Shown: in pieces, positions 18,969-27,403 of the stretch
How the letters are laid out: every line of letters starts with the position of its first letter
Numbering within the stretch: position 1 is the first letter of the stretch
The notes under the pieces: model-generated
What the model saw: the letters and a program-made list of their open reading frames with translations, nothing else
Database searches by the model: none
Told to the model about the DNA's origin: nothing
Translations under genes and position numbers: made by a program
From: Actinomycetota bacterium
GTDB taxonomy: Bacteria; Actinomycetota; Acidimicrobiia; Acidimicrobiales; Ilumatobacteraceae
Length of the DNA: 50,822 nt
Direction of reading: 5' to 3'
Assembly: GCA_005790505.1 (NCBI GenBank)
Contig: SXUP01000055.1
Location: 1 to 50,822 of the forward strand

Positions 18969-19885
18969 AACTCCATCAACTTTCAAATAATCTCTCAAAA
19001 CGACTTGTTGCTGTTGGTCTGGACTCTTCGTATGTTTGCGATCTCGTACACCGAGCAATTCTTGAAGACCTTGGCGGTGGGATCGATATCACTAGTTCTT
19101 CGACTGTGCCTCTTGCTCAACGAAGTATTGCCACCTTTGGCTCGCGTGCGAGTGGATGTCTTGCAGGTCTCGACCTTGCATCGGCGGTGATTGAAGTAGT
19201 CTGTGGGCCCCTCGCAAGTGACTTCACGAACTTTATGTCTGATGGGCAACGCGTGCGCGCCGGAGATGTCGTGGCCCAAGTTGAGGCCCCGACACAGTTG
19301 TTGCTCACGGCAGAACGCACTGCTTTGAATCTGCTTGGTCACATGTCTGGTGTTGCAACTGCAACTGCCAACTGGGTTGATGCTGTAAAGGGCACGGACA
19401 CCGTCATTCGTGATACTCGCAAAACAACCCCTGGTTTGCGCGCCCTCGAGAAATATGCAGTGCGTTGCGGTGGTGGTCAAAATCACAGGATGGCGCTCAG
19501 CGATGCTGCTTTGGTCAAAGACAATCACATCGCTGCGGCAGGCGGAGTGGCTGAGGCATTTCAACTGGTGCGCACGCACGCCCCGTCAATTGCCCTTGAA
19601 ATTGAAGTGGACACGCTTGATCAACTAATCGAAGCACTAGTGGCAGGTGCCAACTTGGTTTTGCTTGACAATATGTCGACAGCAACAATGGTGCAGGCAG
19701 TAACAATTGCCAAGAATCACACGGCAAGCACGGGTGTTGTCGTAATGCTTGAAGCGAGCGGTGGTCTAACTATTGAGCGTGCAGCAGAAGTCGCCAAGAC
19801 AGGGATTGACTTCATCTCTGTAGGTGGCCTCACACATTCTTCACCAGTTCTAGATCTTGGACTTGACCTGAAAACTGTTTTCTAG
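18965..19885 (+). CDS. nadC: Nicotinate-nucleotide pyrophosphorylase (quinolinate phosphoribosyltransferase)
   Basis: NadC converts quinolinate and PRPP to nicotinate mononucleotide with decarboxylation, completing the de novo branch. The 306-residue protein has the N-terminal LEDLGGGIDITSSS, the active-site RDTRKTTPGLRALEKYAVRCGGG near residue 150, DNHI near 183, EIEVDTLDQ, LLDNM and the final GIDFISVGGLTHS. Its start overlaps the nadB stop by 4 nt. The stop is directly next to the stop of the convergent ABC1 kinase gene, with no base between them. Confidence 0.96.
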   Translation: MKLHQLSNNLSKRLVAVGLDSSYVCDLVHRAILEDLGGGIDITSSSTVPLAQRSIATFGSRASGCLAGLDLASAVIEVVCGPLASDFTNFMSDGQRVRAGDVVAQVEAPTQLLLTAERTALNLLGHMSGVATATANWVDAVKGTDTVIRDTRKTTPGLRALEKYAVRCGGGQNHRMALSDAALVKDNHIAAAGGVAEAFQLVRTHAPSIALEIEVDTLDQLIEALVAGANLVLLDNMSTATMVQAVTIAKNHTASTGVVVMLEASGGLTIERAAEVAKTGIDFISVGGLTHSSPVLDLGLDLKTVF

Positions 19886-21268
19886 TCAACCATTTGCTCT
19901 CAAGCGCAACCACTCTTCTTCTTGCTCGCCCATTGGTGTTGATGCGGCTGAATTTGTCATGGGCCAAAGTTCTTCGGCCATTAAACGGTAGTTGCCAATT
20001 GCACCTAGTTGCCCGAGAAGGGCATACAACCCCAAATTAATGCGTTGAATGAAAACAAAAGCACGTGGAACTGTCGAGTATTGGGCAATCGGTGATGTGC
20101 GGTCAAAAGTATGTCGCACGATTGATGACGCGTATTCTCCTGACCATGTCATCACGCGAGACTCGCGAACTGGTTCATAGAAGTGCGAAAAGTATTCACC
20201 AGCGTCCTCGGTGGTTACAGGCGCATCAGGGCTCAACATGCCGGCAACTTCAATGATGCGGCGAAATTCGGCGACATCGTTATCAATTGCTGCTGCTTTG
20301 ACCATGCCTTGGAACGCATCCATCTCGGCAATAGAAAAATGTTTGACAAGCCCAAAATCTAAAAAGGTGACCCTTCCGTTGCGATGAAAGAGATAGTTGC
20401 CAGGGTGAGGATCTCCGTTGAAAGCCCGAAAGCGATAAAGGCTACGAAAAACAAAGCGAAAGATCGCTTCACCAACTTGATTTCGTTCGTTTTGGTCCCA
20501 TGTCAGCATCTCGGCCCACGTCGCACCTTCAACCAACTCAGAGGTCAGCACATGAGACGCGGAAAGATGCGGAACAACTGCCGGAATATGAATAAATGGG
20601 TGATCGCGATAAAAGTCATGAAACAGCATTTGATGGCGGGCTTCTTGTTCGTAGTCAAGTTCTTCGGTAAGCCGTTCTTTTATTTCTTCCACCATCTCTT
20701 GTGGATTAAGACTCTTGAATCCGAATGCCAATAATGCACCAAGTAAATCAGCGGTGCGCAGATCAGCAGCGATTGCCTCGGCGACACCCGGGTACTGCAC
20801 TTTGACGGCAACGGCAAGCAATGTGCCATCTGGTTGTTTGGCTAGTGCGCGATGGACTTGTCCAATAGATGCCGCAGCGATCGGATCACGATCAAACTCG
20901 ACAAAGATATCCGAGATTGATGCGCCAAGATCCTGCATAATCACTGCCTCGACGAGTTCGTGCGACATCGGCGGTGCGTTCGTCTGCAATTGAGCTAGTG
21001 CCAAACGAAATGGTTCGGGAAGACCCTCGTCTAGATAACTTGCCATCTGTCCGAGTTTCATGAGGGCACCTTTCATGTTGCCCAATTCGTTGACAATTTG
21101 TTCGGCGGTTTGTAACTCGCGCGCCCGAGAAAGTTCTTCGCGCCGTTTTGCGCCGGCAAATATTTTGCGCGCGGCAGTGCTGGCATGACCAATACCGACG
21201 CGGGTGCCCAGTGCTGCAAGACGCGCGTTGCGCCGCAGTCTGGTGCGTGACCTGATGGCAAGTTTCAT
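19886..21268 (-). CDS. ABC1/UbiB-family atypical kinase
   Basis: This is a 460-residue member of the ABC1 (AarF/UbiB/COQ8) family. It has the KxGQ motif in MKLGQMASYLDEGLP (about residue 72), the Ala-rich loop AAASIGQVH, the conserved KVQYPGV, EELDYEQEA, the catalytic-loop NGDPHPGNYL and the DFG motif in FLDFGLVKHF. Relatives support isoprenoid quinone or lipid metabolism and have ATPase activity rather than ordinary protein kinase activity. The ATG overlaps the stop of the upstream alpha/beta hydrolase by 4 nt, so the two are coupled. The function here is inferred only at family level. Confidence 0.88.
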   Translation of the reverse strand: MKLAIRSRTRLRRNARLAALGTRVGIGHASTAARKIFAGAKRREELSRARELQTAEQIVNELGNMKGALMKLGQMASYLDEGLPEPFRLALAQLQTNAPPMSHELVEAVIMQDLGASISDIFVEFDRDPIAAASIGQVHRALAKQPDGTLLAVAVKVQYPGVAEAIAADLRTADLLGALLAFGFKSLNPQEMVEEIKERLTEELDYEQEARHQMLFHDFYRDHPFIHIPAVVPHLSASHVLTSELVEGATWAEMLTWDQNERNQVGEAIFRFVFRSLYRFRAFNGDPHPGNYLFHRNGRVTFLDFGLVKHFSIAEMDAFQGMVKAAAIDNDVAEFRRIIEVAGMLSPDAPVTTEDAGEYFSHFYEPVRESRVMTWSGEYASSIVRHTFDRTSPIAQYSTVPRAFVFIQRINLGLYALLGQLGAIGNYRLMAEELWPMTNSAASTPMGEQEEEWLRLRANG

Positions 21269-22149
21269 TGGCTCGGATTTAACGTGTGCGGACTGCTTGC
21301 GCTGCTTACTTCAAGGCAGGCCTCAACAAGCAGCGGCACAAACTCTGCTGAGTGGGTGAAGACAGCATCGTGGTCTGCTTCGAGTCGGCGCTTTGTTGCA
21401 CCTTTGATACTGGCGACGAGTTCTTCTTGGCGACTTGTGGCAACGACGTGATCTTTGCCCGTGACAATTACCGAAGTGGGTACATCAATATTGCCGAGCC
21501 ATTCACGGGCGTCGTAGTTGCCAAGTGCTGCACCTGCTTCAATCACATGTTGCCAGTCATGACTGGCGGCTTGTTGCATCGCCCATGGATCCCACGTTGC
21601 TGTTTTCCTTTGCAGATACAACTCTTCGCTGATCCAGTCAAGTGCCGCCTTTGGAGTGAGTCTGGCTAACGCGCCGAGACCTTGCAGTCCCAGAAAGCCG
21701 ATGCGCTCTTCTCGTGTGTCGGCAAAGTATCCAGATGTTGAACAAAGCACCAGCCCACGCACACGAGATTCGTGGCGCTTCCACATCAGTTGAGCAATCG
21801 CGCCACCCATGGAGTATCCAACAGGAATAAATGTGGCGATATCGAGTTGGTCAGCCAATGCTGCGACGTCGTCGGCACAATCTGACAATCGAAATGGTTG
21901 TGTTGTTCTGATTCCGCGACCATGTCCGCGGTGATCAATTGCCACGACCCGAAAATGTTTGGCGAGGTCCTTGTAACAAGTGAACCAATTGAGATCTGCC
22001 GTGGCGGTCCATCCGTGCAACAACACAAGCGTCGGTGCACCAGCTGGTCCGTCTATTTGGCGAAAGTAAGTTGTTCCGCGTCCTGGCAAAATGACATGTT
22101 GCCCCCGTGGCAAGTCAGGGATGGAGGGCTCGTCTTGGGGTAATGACAT
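21265..22149 (-). CDS. Alpha/beta hydrolase
   Basis: This 294-residue hydrolase has a complete catalytic set. The oxyanion region is LLHGWTATADLNW (about residue 43), the nucleophile elbow GYSMGG contains the catalytic serine (about residue 112), the acid is Asp in VTGKDHVV, and the histidine is in ADHDAVFTHS near the C-terminus. VVAIDHRGHGRG is typical of the group that includes carboxylesterases and dehalogenase-like enzymes. The substrate is unknown. Translational coupling to the ABC1 kinase suggests a joint role, perhaps in lipid or quinone metabolism (inference). The start lies seven bases downstream of the greA stop on the same strand. Confidence 0.85.
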   Translation of the reverse strand: MSLPQDEPSIPDLPRGQHVILPGRGTTYFRQIDGPAGAPTLVLLHGWTATADLNWFTCYKDLAKHFRVVAIDHRGHGRGIRTTQPFRLSDCADDVAALADQLDIATFIPVGYSMGGAIAQLMWKRHESRVRGLVLCSTSGYFADTREERIGFLGLQGLGALARLTPKAALDWISEELYLQRKTATWDPWAMQQAASHDWQHVIEAGAALGNYDAREWLGNIDVPTSVIVTGKDHVVATSRQEELVASIKGATKRRLEADHDAVFTHSAEFVPLLVEACLEVSSASSPHTLNPSQ

Positions 22150-22155
22150 GTCGTG

Positions 22156-22626
22156 TTATGTGACGCTTATGATTTCAACAACAACTGTGGCACCATTTTC
22201 AAGCGTTACTTTTACTGTGGCTCCAGATTTTTGTCCCATTAGTGCGCTACCAATTGGGGAAGATGGGCTCATGACTTCGACACCGTTTACTCTTTCTTCG
22301 ATGTGGCCAATCAAGTATGTTTCGGCGTCTGAGGGATCGTCGCCGTCAAATAATACGGTGACAGAACTCAGCCAGCCCACAACGCCGGCGACTGGGTCGG
22401 CAGCAATTTCAGAGTCTTGAAGAATTCCTTGGATGAGATTTTTGCGGTCGTTAAGAAACCCGTACTCATCTTTGGCGGCGTGGTAGTCACCATTTTCTTT
22501 TAGGTCACCCATTTCACGAGCACGTCCAATTTTCTGGGCAACCTCGGGCAATTTGGTGTTCTCAAGGTCGGCTACTTCTGCAGTGAGTCGCTGATGGGTG
22601 GTCTGCGAGAGCTGATGTTTATTCAT
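22156..22626 (-). CDS. greA: Transcription elongation factor GreA
   Basis: GreA rescues backtracked RNA polymerase by stimulating transcript cleavage. The 156-residue protein has an N-terminal coiled coil with the family's [19 protein letters not shown] and [13 protein letters not shown]. The acidic tip residues, Asp and Glu of GDLKEN, are conserved. The C-terminal FKBP-like domain contains YLIGHIEE and [17 protein letters not shown]. It is followed 6 nt later by the alpha/beta hydrolase and ABC1 genes and is divergent from leuB across about 40 bp. Confidence 0.94.
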   Translation of the reverse strand: MNKHQLSQTTHQRLTAEVADLENTKLPEVAQKIGRAREMGDLKENGDYHAAKDEYGFLNDRKNLIQGILQDSEIAADPVAGVVGWLSSVTVLFDGDDPSDAETYLIGHIEERVNGVEVMSPSSPIGSALMGQKSGATVKVTLENGATVVVEIISVT

Positions 22627-22666
22627 GGGGGGAAAGACTATCGGCGGGTTCTACGATGGAATACCT

Positions 22667-23662
22667 ATGGTTCATCGTATTGCAGTCATTGGCGGGGACG
22701 GAATTGGTCCCGAAGTCACGCAAGAGGCACTCAAGGTAGTGCGCGCCGCTGGGGTACAGATTAACACGACTGATTTTGACCTCGGAGGTGCGCGGTACCT
22801 GCGCGACGGGGAAATACTTTCTGATGAGATTCTGCAACAACTGCGTGCGTTTGACGCCATCTTGCTTGGCGCAGTCGGAACACCAGAAGTCGCTCCCGGA
22901 GTAATTGAGCGTGGGCTCTTGTTGAAGATGCGTTTTGAACTTGACTTATACATCAATCAACGACCATTTATTGGCACTGCTCCTGGGCACGAGACGCCCC
23001 ATGACTTCGTTGTAATTCGTGAAAATACAGAAGGACCCTATGTCGGCGAAGGTGGTGTGTTGCGCAAAGGAACCGCCAACGAAGTTGCCACGCAGGGAAG
23101 CGTCAACACTCGCATGGGAGTAGAGCGCTGCGTGCGCTATGCCTTCGAATTAGCGCAATCGCGAGAGCGCAAACATCTCACTCTTGTTCACAAAACAAAC
23201 GTGCTCACTTTTGCAGGTGATTTATGGCAACGCACCTTTGATGCGGTGGCCAAGGAGTTTCCTGCAGTCACAACCACATACAACCATGTCGATGCTGCGT
23301 GTATTTATTTTGTCCAAGATCCACATCGTTACGATGTCATTGTCACGGACAACTTGTTTGGCGACATTTTGACTGACCTCGGGGGAGCCGTTAGCGGGGG
23401 AATCGGCTTGGCATCATCTGCCAATCTCAATCCGGCTCGCACGGGGCCATCTATGTTTGAGCCTGTTCATGGTTCAGCACCAGACATTGTTGGCACCGGC
23501 AGAGCAAACCCGATTGCCGCTATTTTGTCGGCAGCCCTGATGCTGGATTTCTTAAACGAATCCGCTGCGGCTGATCGCATGCGCGCAGCGTGTGCTCTCC
23601 CGACGAGCGGTTCAACAACTGATATCGCCAACACCATCACCGCCCGTGTGGCGGGCAAGTAA
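22667..23662 (+). CDS. leuB: 3-isopropylmalate dehydrogenase
   Basis: LeuB oxidatively decarboxylates 3-isopropylmalate to 2-ketoisocaproate with NAD+. The 331-residue protein is the shorter actinobacterial form. It starts [17 protein letters not shown] and has substrate-binding [24 protein letters not shown], the catalytic Tyr in this motif and Lys in VHKTNV, the metal site [12 protein letters not shown], and the NAD-binding PVHGSAPDI. The frame extends to an ATG at 22625, but the ATG at 22667 matches the family start. AAGACT near 22633 could be its -10 element. It may also act on the citramalate-derived intermediate for isoleucine. ilvE follows 33 nt later. Confidence 0.95.
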   Translation: MVHRIAVIGGDGIGPEVTQEALKVVRAAGVQINTTDFDLGGARYLRDGEILSDEILQQLRAFDAILLGAVGTPEVAPGVIERGLLLKMRFELDLYINQRPFIGTAPGHETPHDFVVIRENTEGPYVGEGGVLRKGTANEVATQGSVNTRMGVERCVRYAFELAQSRERKHLTLVHKTNVLTFAGDLWQRTFDAVAKEFPAVTTTYNHVDAACIYFVQDPHRYDVIVTDNLFGDILTDLGGAVSGGIGLASSANLNPARTGPSMFEPVHGSAPDIVGTGRANPIAAILSAALMLDFLNESAAADRMRAACALPTSGSTTDIANTITARVAGK

Positions 23663-23695
23663 CCTTCCTACAACACAATTATTTAGGAGCCTGGA

Positions 23696-24616
23696 ATGCC
23701 CACGCTAATACCAACACCGAAAATTTGGATGAACGGACAACTTGTCGACTGGGACAAGGCCCAAGTTCATGTCCTGACACATACTTTGCATTACGGCACA
23801 GGAGTATTTGAAGGAATACGTGCCTATGAAACCAGTGATGGTCCGGCAATATTCCGTTTGACGGAGCACATCAAAAGGTTGCATTCAAGCGCCAAAATTA
23901 TGGGAATGGATTTGCCGTATTCTGTTGATGAACTTGTTGCCGCTACCAAAGCAACTGTTGTCTCGACAGGCTTGCCGAGTTGCTACATTCGTCCAATCGC
24001 TTATTATGGATACGGAGAAATGGGACTCAACACCCTGCCTTGTAAAGTTGATGTGGCGATTGCTTGCTGGCCATGGGGTGCGTATCTCGGCGAAGACGCC
24101 CTGACTAAAGGCGTACGCATGAAGATCTCTTCTTGGACTCGCCATGATCACAACACAATGCCACCAGCAGCAAAAACCGTTGGTAACTATGTCAATTCAT
24201 CTCTGGCCAAAGTAGAGGCTCTCAAGGCAGGCTACGACGAGGCGATCATGCTCAGCCCCCATGGATTCGTAGCCGAATGCACGGGAGAAAATATTTTCGT
24301 CTCCCGCCACGGTGTCATCATCACGCCACCGCTCTCCGCCGGAGCGCTTGAAGGCATTACCCAAAGCAGTGTGACCAGGATTGCCCACGACTTGGGCTAT
24401 CAAGTGCAGGTCGGTAACTTGGCTCGTTCTGATTTGTATATCGCCGATGAAATCTTTGTCTGTGGGACTGCCGCTGAAGTAAGTGCGGTCAATTCCGTTG
24501 ACGACCGAATTGTGCCCTGTCCAGGTCCGATGACGGCCGCGATAGGAGCGGTATATGGCAAAGCCGTTCGGGGTCAAGATGAGCGCTACCGCGATTGGTG
24601 TGAACTGGCTCGCTAA
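23696..24616 (+). CDS. ilvE: Branched-chain amino acid aminotransferase
   Basis: IlvE transfers the amino group between glutamate and the 2-oxo acids of Val, Leu and Ile, using PLP. The 306-residue fold-type IV enzyme has HTLHYGTGVFEGIRAY near residue 30, the PLP lysine in PPAAKTVGNYVNSS (about residue 161), the substrate-loop ECTGENIFV, and LSAGALEGITQSSV. It is the short bacterial form. The ATG follows AGGAG by seven bases. It is downstream of leuB and upstream of the isoleucine leader and citramalate synthase, so three branched-chain genes are contiguous. Its TAA stop is part of a TCCACAG-C-CTGTGGA palindrome region that resembles DnaA boxes. Confidence 0.95.
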   Translation: MPTLIPTPKIWMNGQLVDWDKAQVHVLTHTLHYGTGVFEGIRAYETSDGPAIFRLTEHIKRLHSSAKIMGMDLPYSVDELVAATKATVVSTGLPSCYIRPIAYYGYGEMGLNTLPCKVDVAIACWPWGAYLGEDALTKGVRMKISSWTRHDHNTMPPAAKTVGNYVNSSLAKVEALKAGYDEAIMLSPHGFVAECTGENIFVSRHGVIITPPLSAGALEGITQSSVTRIAHDLGYQVQVGNLARSDLYIADEIFVCGTAAEVSAVNSVDDRIVPCPGPMTAAIGAVYGKAVRGQDERYRDWCELAR

Positions 24617-24673
24617 TCCACAGCCTGTGGATGAAAAAGTCAGTAGGGGCAGGATTTCCCCACTTTGTCCACA
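24614..24673. promoter_or_regulatory. Cluster of three DnaA-box-like 9-mers
   Basis: TAATCCACA (24614-24622), the inverted TGTGGATGA (24626-24634) and TTGTCCACA (24665-24673) lie between ilvE and the cimA leader. The third matches the actinobacterial DnaA consensus TTGTCCACA exactly. The first two each differ from TTATCCACA by one base and form the palindrome TCCACAG-C-CTGTGGA. The cluster is suggestive only; no replication gene is nearby. Confidence 0.35.
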
Positions 24674-24692
24674 GGAAAATCCCCAACTGGTG

Positions 24693-24727
24693 TTGACGAA
24701 CCGCCTTTGACGGGCGAGACTATCAAT
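24693..24727 (+). promoter_or_regulatory. Promoter of the isoleucine leader and cimA
   Basis: TTGACG (24693-24698) and GAGACT (24716-24721) are separated by 17 bases, and the leader ATG follows by exactly six. This is the best -35/-10 pair seen in the window and predicts transcription starting at or next to the ATG. Confidence 0.65.
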
Positions 24728-24805
24728 ATGTTGAATAACAGCACTACAGATGCCCCTTGGCTCGGTGTTGCTTGTTTTGGCAACGCAATCATCATTATTC
24801 TCTAG
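24728..24805 (+). CDS. Isoleucine-rich leader peptide of citramalate synthase (attenuation)
   Basis: This 25-residue frame begins MLNNSTTDAPWLG and ends in four consecutive Ile codons (ATC ATC ATT ATT), one Leu codon and a TAG. There is no Shine-Dalgarno sequence and the ATG lies six bases after the -10 hexamer, so translation is probably from a leaderless message. The stop codon runs straight into a 9-bp hairpin (24805-24827) and then an intrinsic terminator (24831-24855) before the citramalate synthase gene. The run of Ile codons matches the end product of that pathway. A ribosome stalled for lack of Ile-tRNA would change leader folding and let transcription continue. The exact alternative pairing was not resolved. 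Confidence 0.85.
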   Translation: MLNNSTTDAPWLGVACFGNAIIIIL

Positions 24806-24827
24806 CGCACGTCCACCCGACGTGCGC
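24805..24827 (+). promoter_or_regulatory. Hairpin between Ile leader and terminator
   Basis: GCGCACGTC (24805-24813) and GACGTGCGC (24819-24827) form a perfect 9-bp stem with a 5-nt loop. It starts inside the leader stop codon. A ribosome at the stop or Ile codons would cover its left arm, which fits a role as the pause or protector hairpin of an attenuator. Confidence 0.7.
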
Positions 24828-24830
24828 CAA

Positions 24831-24855
24831 AAGCCGCCCAGCAGGGCGGCTTTTT
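24831..24855 (+). terminator. Intrinsic terminator (attenuator) upstream of cimA
   Basis: AAGCCGCCC (24831-24839) pairs with GGGCGGCTT (24844-24852) around a 4-nt loop, and the T run covers 24851-24855. It ends 28 bases before the citramalate synthase ATG and cannot serve the preceding ilvE gene alone, because a promoter and leader peptide lie between. Confidence 0.9.
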
Positions 24856-24883
24856 CATTCTCAAATATCAAACGGAGCCGACC

Positions 24884-26482
24884 ATGAGCACACAACCAAC
24901 ATCACACCAAATAGCCGAACAAGTAGAGGTCTTTGATACGACCCTGCGTGACGGAATGCAAGTCGAGGGTGTCTCGGCGAGTGTTGCCGACAAACTTCGG
25001 ATCGCTGAACAACTTGACTACCTCGGTGTGCATTTCATTGAAGGTGGCTGGCCTGGTGCCAACCCCAAAGACATTGAATTTTTCGCACGCGCTCAAACTG
25101 AATTGAAACTCCGACATTCAACATTAGTTGCTTTTGGTTCTACACGTCGTCCTGCTGGAAAAGTAGATGATGATGCGACGCTTCGCAACTTGATTGAGGC
25201 CAACACGTCGGCTGTGTGCATTGTTGCCAAAAGTTGGGATTATCATGTTGAGCAAGCACTGCAGACGTCACTTGATGAGGGTATTGCAATGATTGCAGAT
25301 TCTGTTGAGTTTCTGACTGGCCACGGACGACGGGTGCTTGTTGATCTTGAGCATTTCTTTGACGGCTATAAGAATAATCAAGAGTTCGCACTGCGCGTTA
25401 TAGAGGCTGCCGTCATGAAAGGCGCAACACATCTGGTGATGTGCGATACCAACGGTGGTTCATTGCCCAACGAAGTTGAAAGTATTGTCGCTGCTGTCCG
25501 GAATCATGTCGGTGGCGATGCCATTTTGGGAATACATTGCCACGATGATGCTGGTTGTGCAGTCGCAAACTCGATGGCTGCGGTTACAAGTGGTGTGCGT
25601 CATGTGCAGGGAACCCTCAATGGACTTGGCGAACGAACGGGAAATGCAAATCTCACGACCATCATTCCAAACTTGCAACTCAAGATGGGCTACATCTGTT
25701 TGCCAACCGGAAATCTTGAGCGACTGACGCCCGTAAGCAATCATGTGGCCGAGGTGCTCAATCGTCCGCTAAACCCGCAGGCTCCATATGTCGGCTCGTC
25801 AGCATTTGCCCATAAGGCTGGTTTGCATGTGTCAGCAATTGTTCGTGCCAAAGATGCATACGAGCACATCGAACCAGAACTAGTAGGCAACGGAACTCGA
25901 TTCGTTGTGTCAGAGATGGCTGGTCGTGCCACGATTCAACTTAAAGCCCAAGAATTGGGTCTGCCGATGGACGGACCAGCCGTCAATCAAGTCATTGACG
26001 ACCTCAAGCGACTCGAGCACGAGGGATATCACTTCGAAGCCGCTGACGCATCACTTGAGTTGTTGATGCGACGCGCTGCCGGCTGGGAACAGGATTTTTT
26101 TCGCGTCGAGTCAATGCGGGTTATCACCGACGAAGCAACCGACGGACGTTTCACAACGGAAGCAACCGTAAAAGTGTGGGTGGGGGATGAGCGTTTTGTT
26201 CATGCCACAGAGGGAAACGGTCCAGTGAATGCAATTGACTCGTCACTACGTGCAGCCCTGACAAAAAAATACCCGCAACTTACCAAAGTGCATCTCACCG
26301 ACTACAAGGTTCGTATATTGGACGGAGCGACTGCAACGGGCGCGGTCACCCGCGTTTTGATTGACGCTACTAATGGTGAACGCAGTTGGACCACCATTGG
26401 TGTCTCAACAAATATCATTGAAGCATCATGGCGAGCACTAGAAGAGTCGCTTGTCTATGGCTTATTGCACGCTTCGGCCTAA
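24884..26482 (+). CDS. cimA: Citramalate synthase
   Basis: This enzyme condenses pyruvate with acetyl-CoA to (R)-citramalate, the first step of threonine-independent isoleucine synthesis. The 532-residue protein has the DRE-TIM metallolyase core: FDTTLRDGMQVEG near residue 17, HFIEGGWPGANPKD, MCDTNGGSLPNE, metal-binding HCHDDAGCAV and LNGLGERTGNANLTT. The C-terminal regulatory domain follows from about residue 390. EGGWPG after the first motif separates the CimA/GSU1798 type from isopropylmalate synthases (which have EVGFP, as in LeuA here). The ATG follows GGAG. The Ile leader and attenuator directly upstream support the pathway assignment. Homocitrate synthase is a less likely alternative. 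Confidence 0.9.
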   Translation: MSTQPTSHQIAEQVEVFDTTLRDGMQVEGVSASVADKLRIAEQLDYLGVHFIEGGWPGANPKDIEFFARAQTELKLRHSTLVAFGSTRRPAGKVDDDATLRNLIEANTSAVCIVAKSWDYHVEQALQTSLDEGIAMIADSVEFLTGHGRRVLVDLEHFFDGYKNNQEFALRVIEAAVMKGATHLVMCDTNGGSLPNEVESIVAAVRNHVGGDAILGIHCHDDAGCAVANSMAAVTSGVRHVQGTLNGLGERTGNANLTTIIPNLQLKMGYICLPTGNLERLTPVSNHVAEVLNRPLNPQAPYVGSSAFAHKAGLHVSAIVRAKDAYEHIEPELVGNGTRFVVSEMAGRATIQLKAQELGLPMDGPAVNQVIDDLKRLEHEGYHFEAADASLELLMRRAAGWEQDFFRVESMRVITDEATDGRFTTEATVKVWVGDERFVHATEGNGPVNAIDSSLRAALTKKYPQLTKVHLTDYKVRILDGATATGAVTRVLIDATNGERSWTTIGVSTNIIEASWRALEESLVYGLLHASA

Positions 26483-26493
26483 GGTAGCCAGTC

Positions 26494-27018
26494 ATGGCTG
26501 CTCCTCAGTATTCACGTTACCCATCGCTTGACACAACTCGTGTCTATGGGTCACCTCAGCATGTTCCAGAGCCGTGGTCGACCAACCGTCCTGCAGAAAT
26601 AACAGGTCGACAACCAATTGGGGAGCGACTTGGATATCAGGGACCCAATCAAGGGTATGTGCTGACTTTGGCCTCTTATCTGCGACCCAAAGTAGTGGTA
26701 ACAAAAAATGAACATGTCGAGGATGCCCTGCGTGGGTGCACGTTTATTGCACTGCGTCGAGCATCGCTATTTAGCCGCGCACCAGTGGTGCATGACCTAA
26801 CCTTGGCACTCACCATTTGGGGATTTATGGACAGTGCAGCACCTGCAGATCTGATTGCAACTCGAGCAGAATTATTTTCTGGCCTGGACAACACCCTGCA
26901 TCACTATGCACAAGGTCGTGCTTTGGCTGATTCGATACCAGAATCAACTTTGCGCCTGTCTGTACAGCAAGCGGTTGCTCAAATGCCTGAATCTTGGCGA
27001 TTACTTACAGGTGCGTAG
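26494..27018 (+). CDS. Hypothetical protein
   Basis: This 174-residue soluble protein is not one I recognise. It starts with a Pro and Tyr-rich stretch without regular structure (about residues 1-50) and continues with helical segments such as RRASLFSRAPVVHDLTLALTIWGFMD and LRLSVQQAVAQMPESW. It begins 11 bases after the cimA stop and is probably cotranscribed, although a TAAGGT hexamer overlapping that stop lies eight bases before its ATG. The composition and position suggest a small conserved actinobacterial protein, not a transporter or a regulator. Its stop is immediately next to the DUF2237 stop on the other strand. Confidence 0.7.
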   Translation: MAAPQYSRYPSLDTTRVYGSPQHVPEPWSTNRPAEITGRQPIGERLGYQGPNQGYVLTLASYLRPKVVVTKNEHVEDALRGCTFIALRRASLFSRAPVVHDLTLALTIWGFMDSAAPADLIATRAELFSGLDNTLHHYAQGRALADSIPESTLRLSVQQAVAQMPESWRLLTGA

Positions 27019-27402
27019 TCAAACTTCAAGGGCGTGTTCGCGCAGATCATTCAGTGAACAAAACTCCAGTGCGGCAAGATGCGTCGCGGCCAATTTTACC
27101 CGTGGCGCAACACCTGCCTCGAAAGCCTCCTGCCATCTTGGCGCACAGAGGCACCACTGATTTCCGGGCTGCAGTCCGGCAAAGCCATATTCGGGCATCG
27201 GCGTTGATAGGTCGTTTCCAACCGACTTGGAATATTCAAGGAACTCCTTTGTGAGGACTACGCATACTGCGTGAACGCCGACATCGTCTCCGCCTACTTC
27301 ACAACATCCATTGCGATAGAAACCTGTCATTGGATCTGTGCAACACGACTCGAGACGATTGCCTAGAACATTTAGTTGTTCCGTTTCAGAGTAGATAGTC
27401 AT
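27019..27402 (-). CDS. DUF2237 family protein
   Basis: This is a 127-residue protein matching the DUF2237 pattern. NVLGNRLESCCTDPMTGFYR is followed by GCCEVGGDDVGVHAVC, then FLEYSKSVGNDLSTPMPEYGF, QWCLCAPRWQEA and VKLAATHLAALE. It is rich in conserved cysteines (CC at about residues 20-21 and 33-34, CLC near 84), which suggests metal or redox chemistry, but the family has no established function that I know of. It begins one base after the stop of the VIT-type transporter gene, so the two are probably one operon. Metal homeostasis would be a guess from that context. Confidence 0.85.
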   Translation of the reverse strand: MTIYSETEQLNVLGNRLESCCTDPMTGFYRNGCCEVGGDDVGVHAVCVVLTKEFLEYSKSVGNDLSTPMPEYGFAGLQPGNQWCLCAPRWQEAFEAGVAPRVKLAATHLAALEFCSLNDLREHALEV

Positions 27403-27403
27403 G

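Noticed and set aside
24617-24631. TCCACAG-C-CTGTGGA palindrome as a terminator for ilvE
   Set aside because: A one-base centre cannot form an RNA loop, and the following bases are A-rich, not T-rich.
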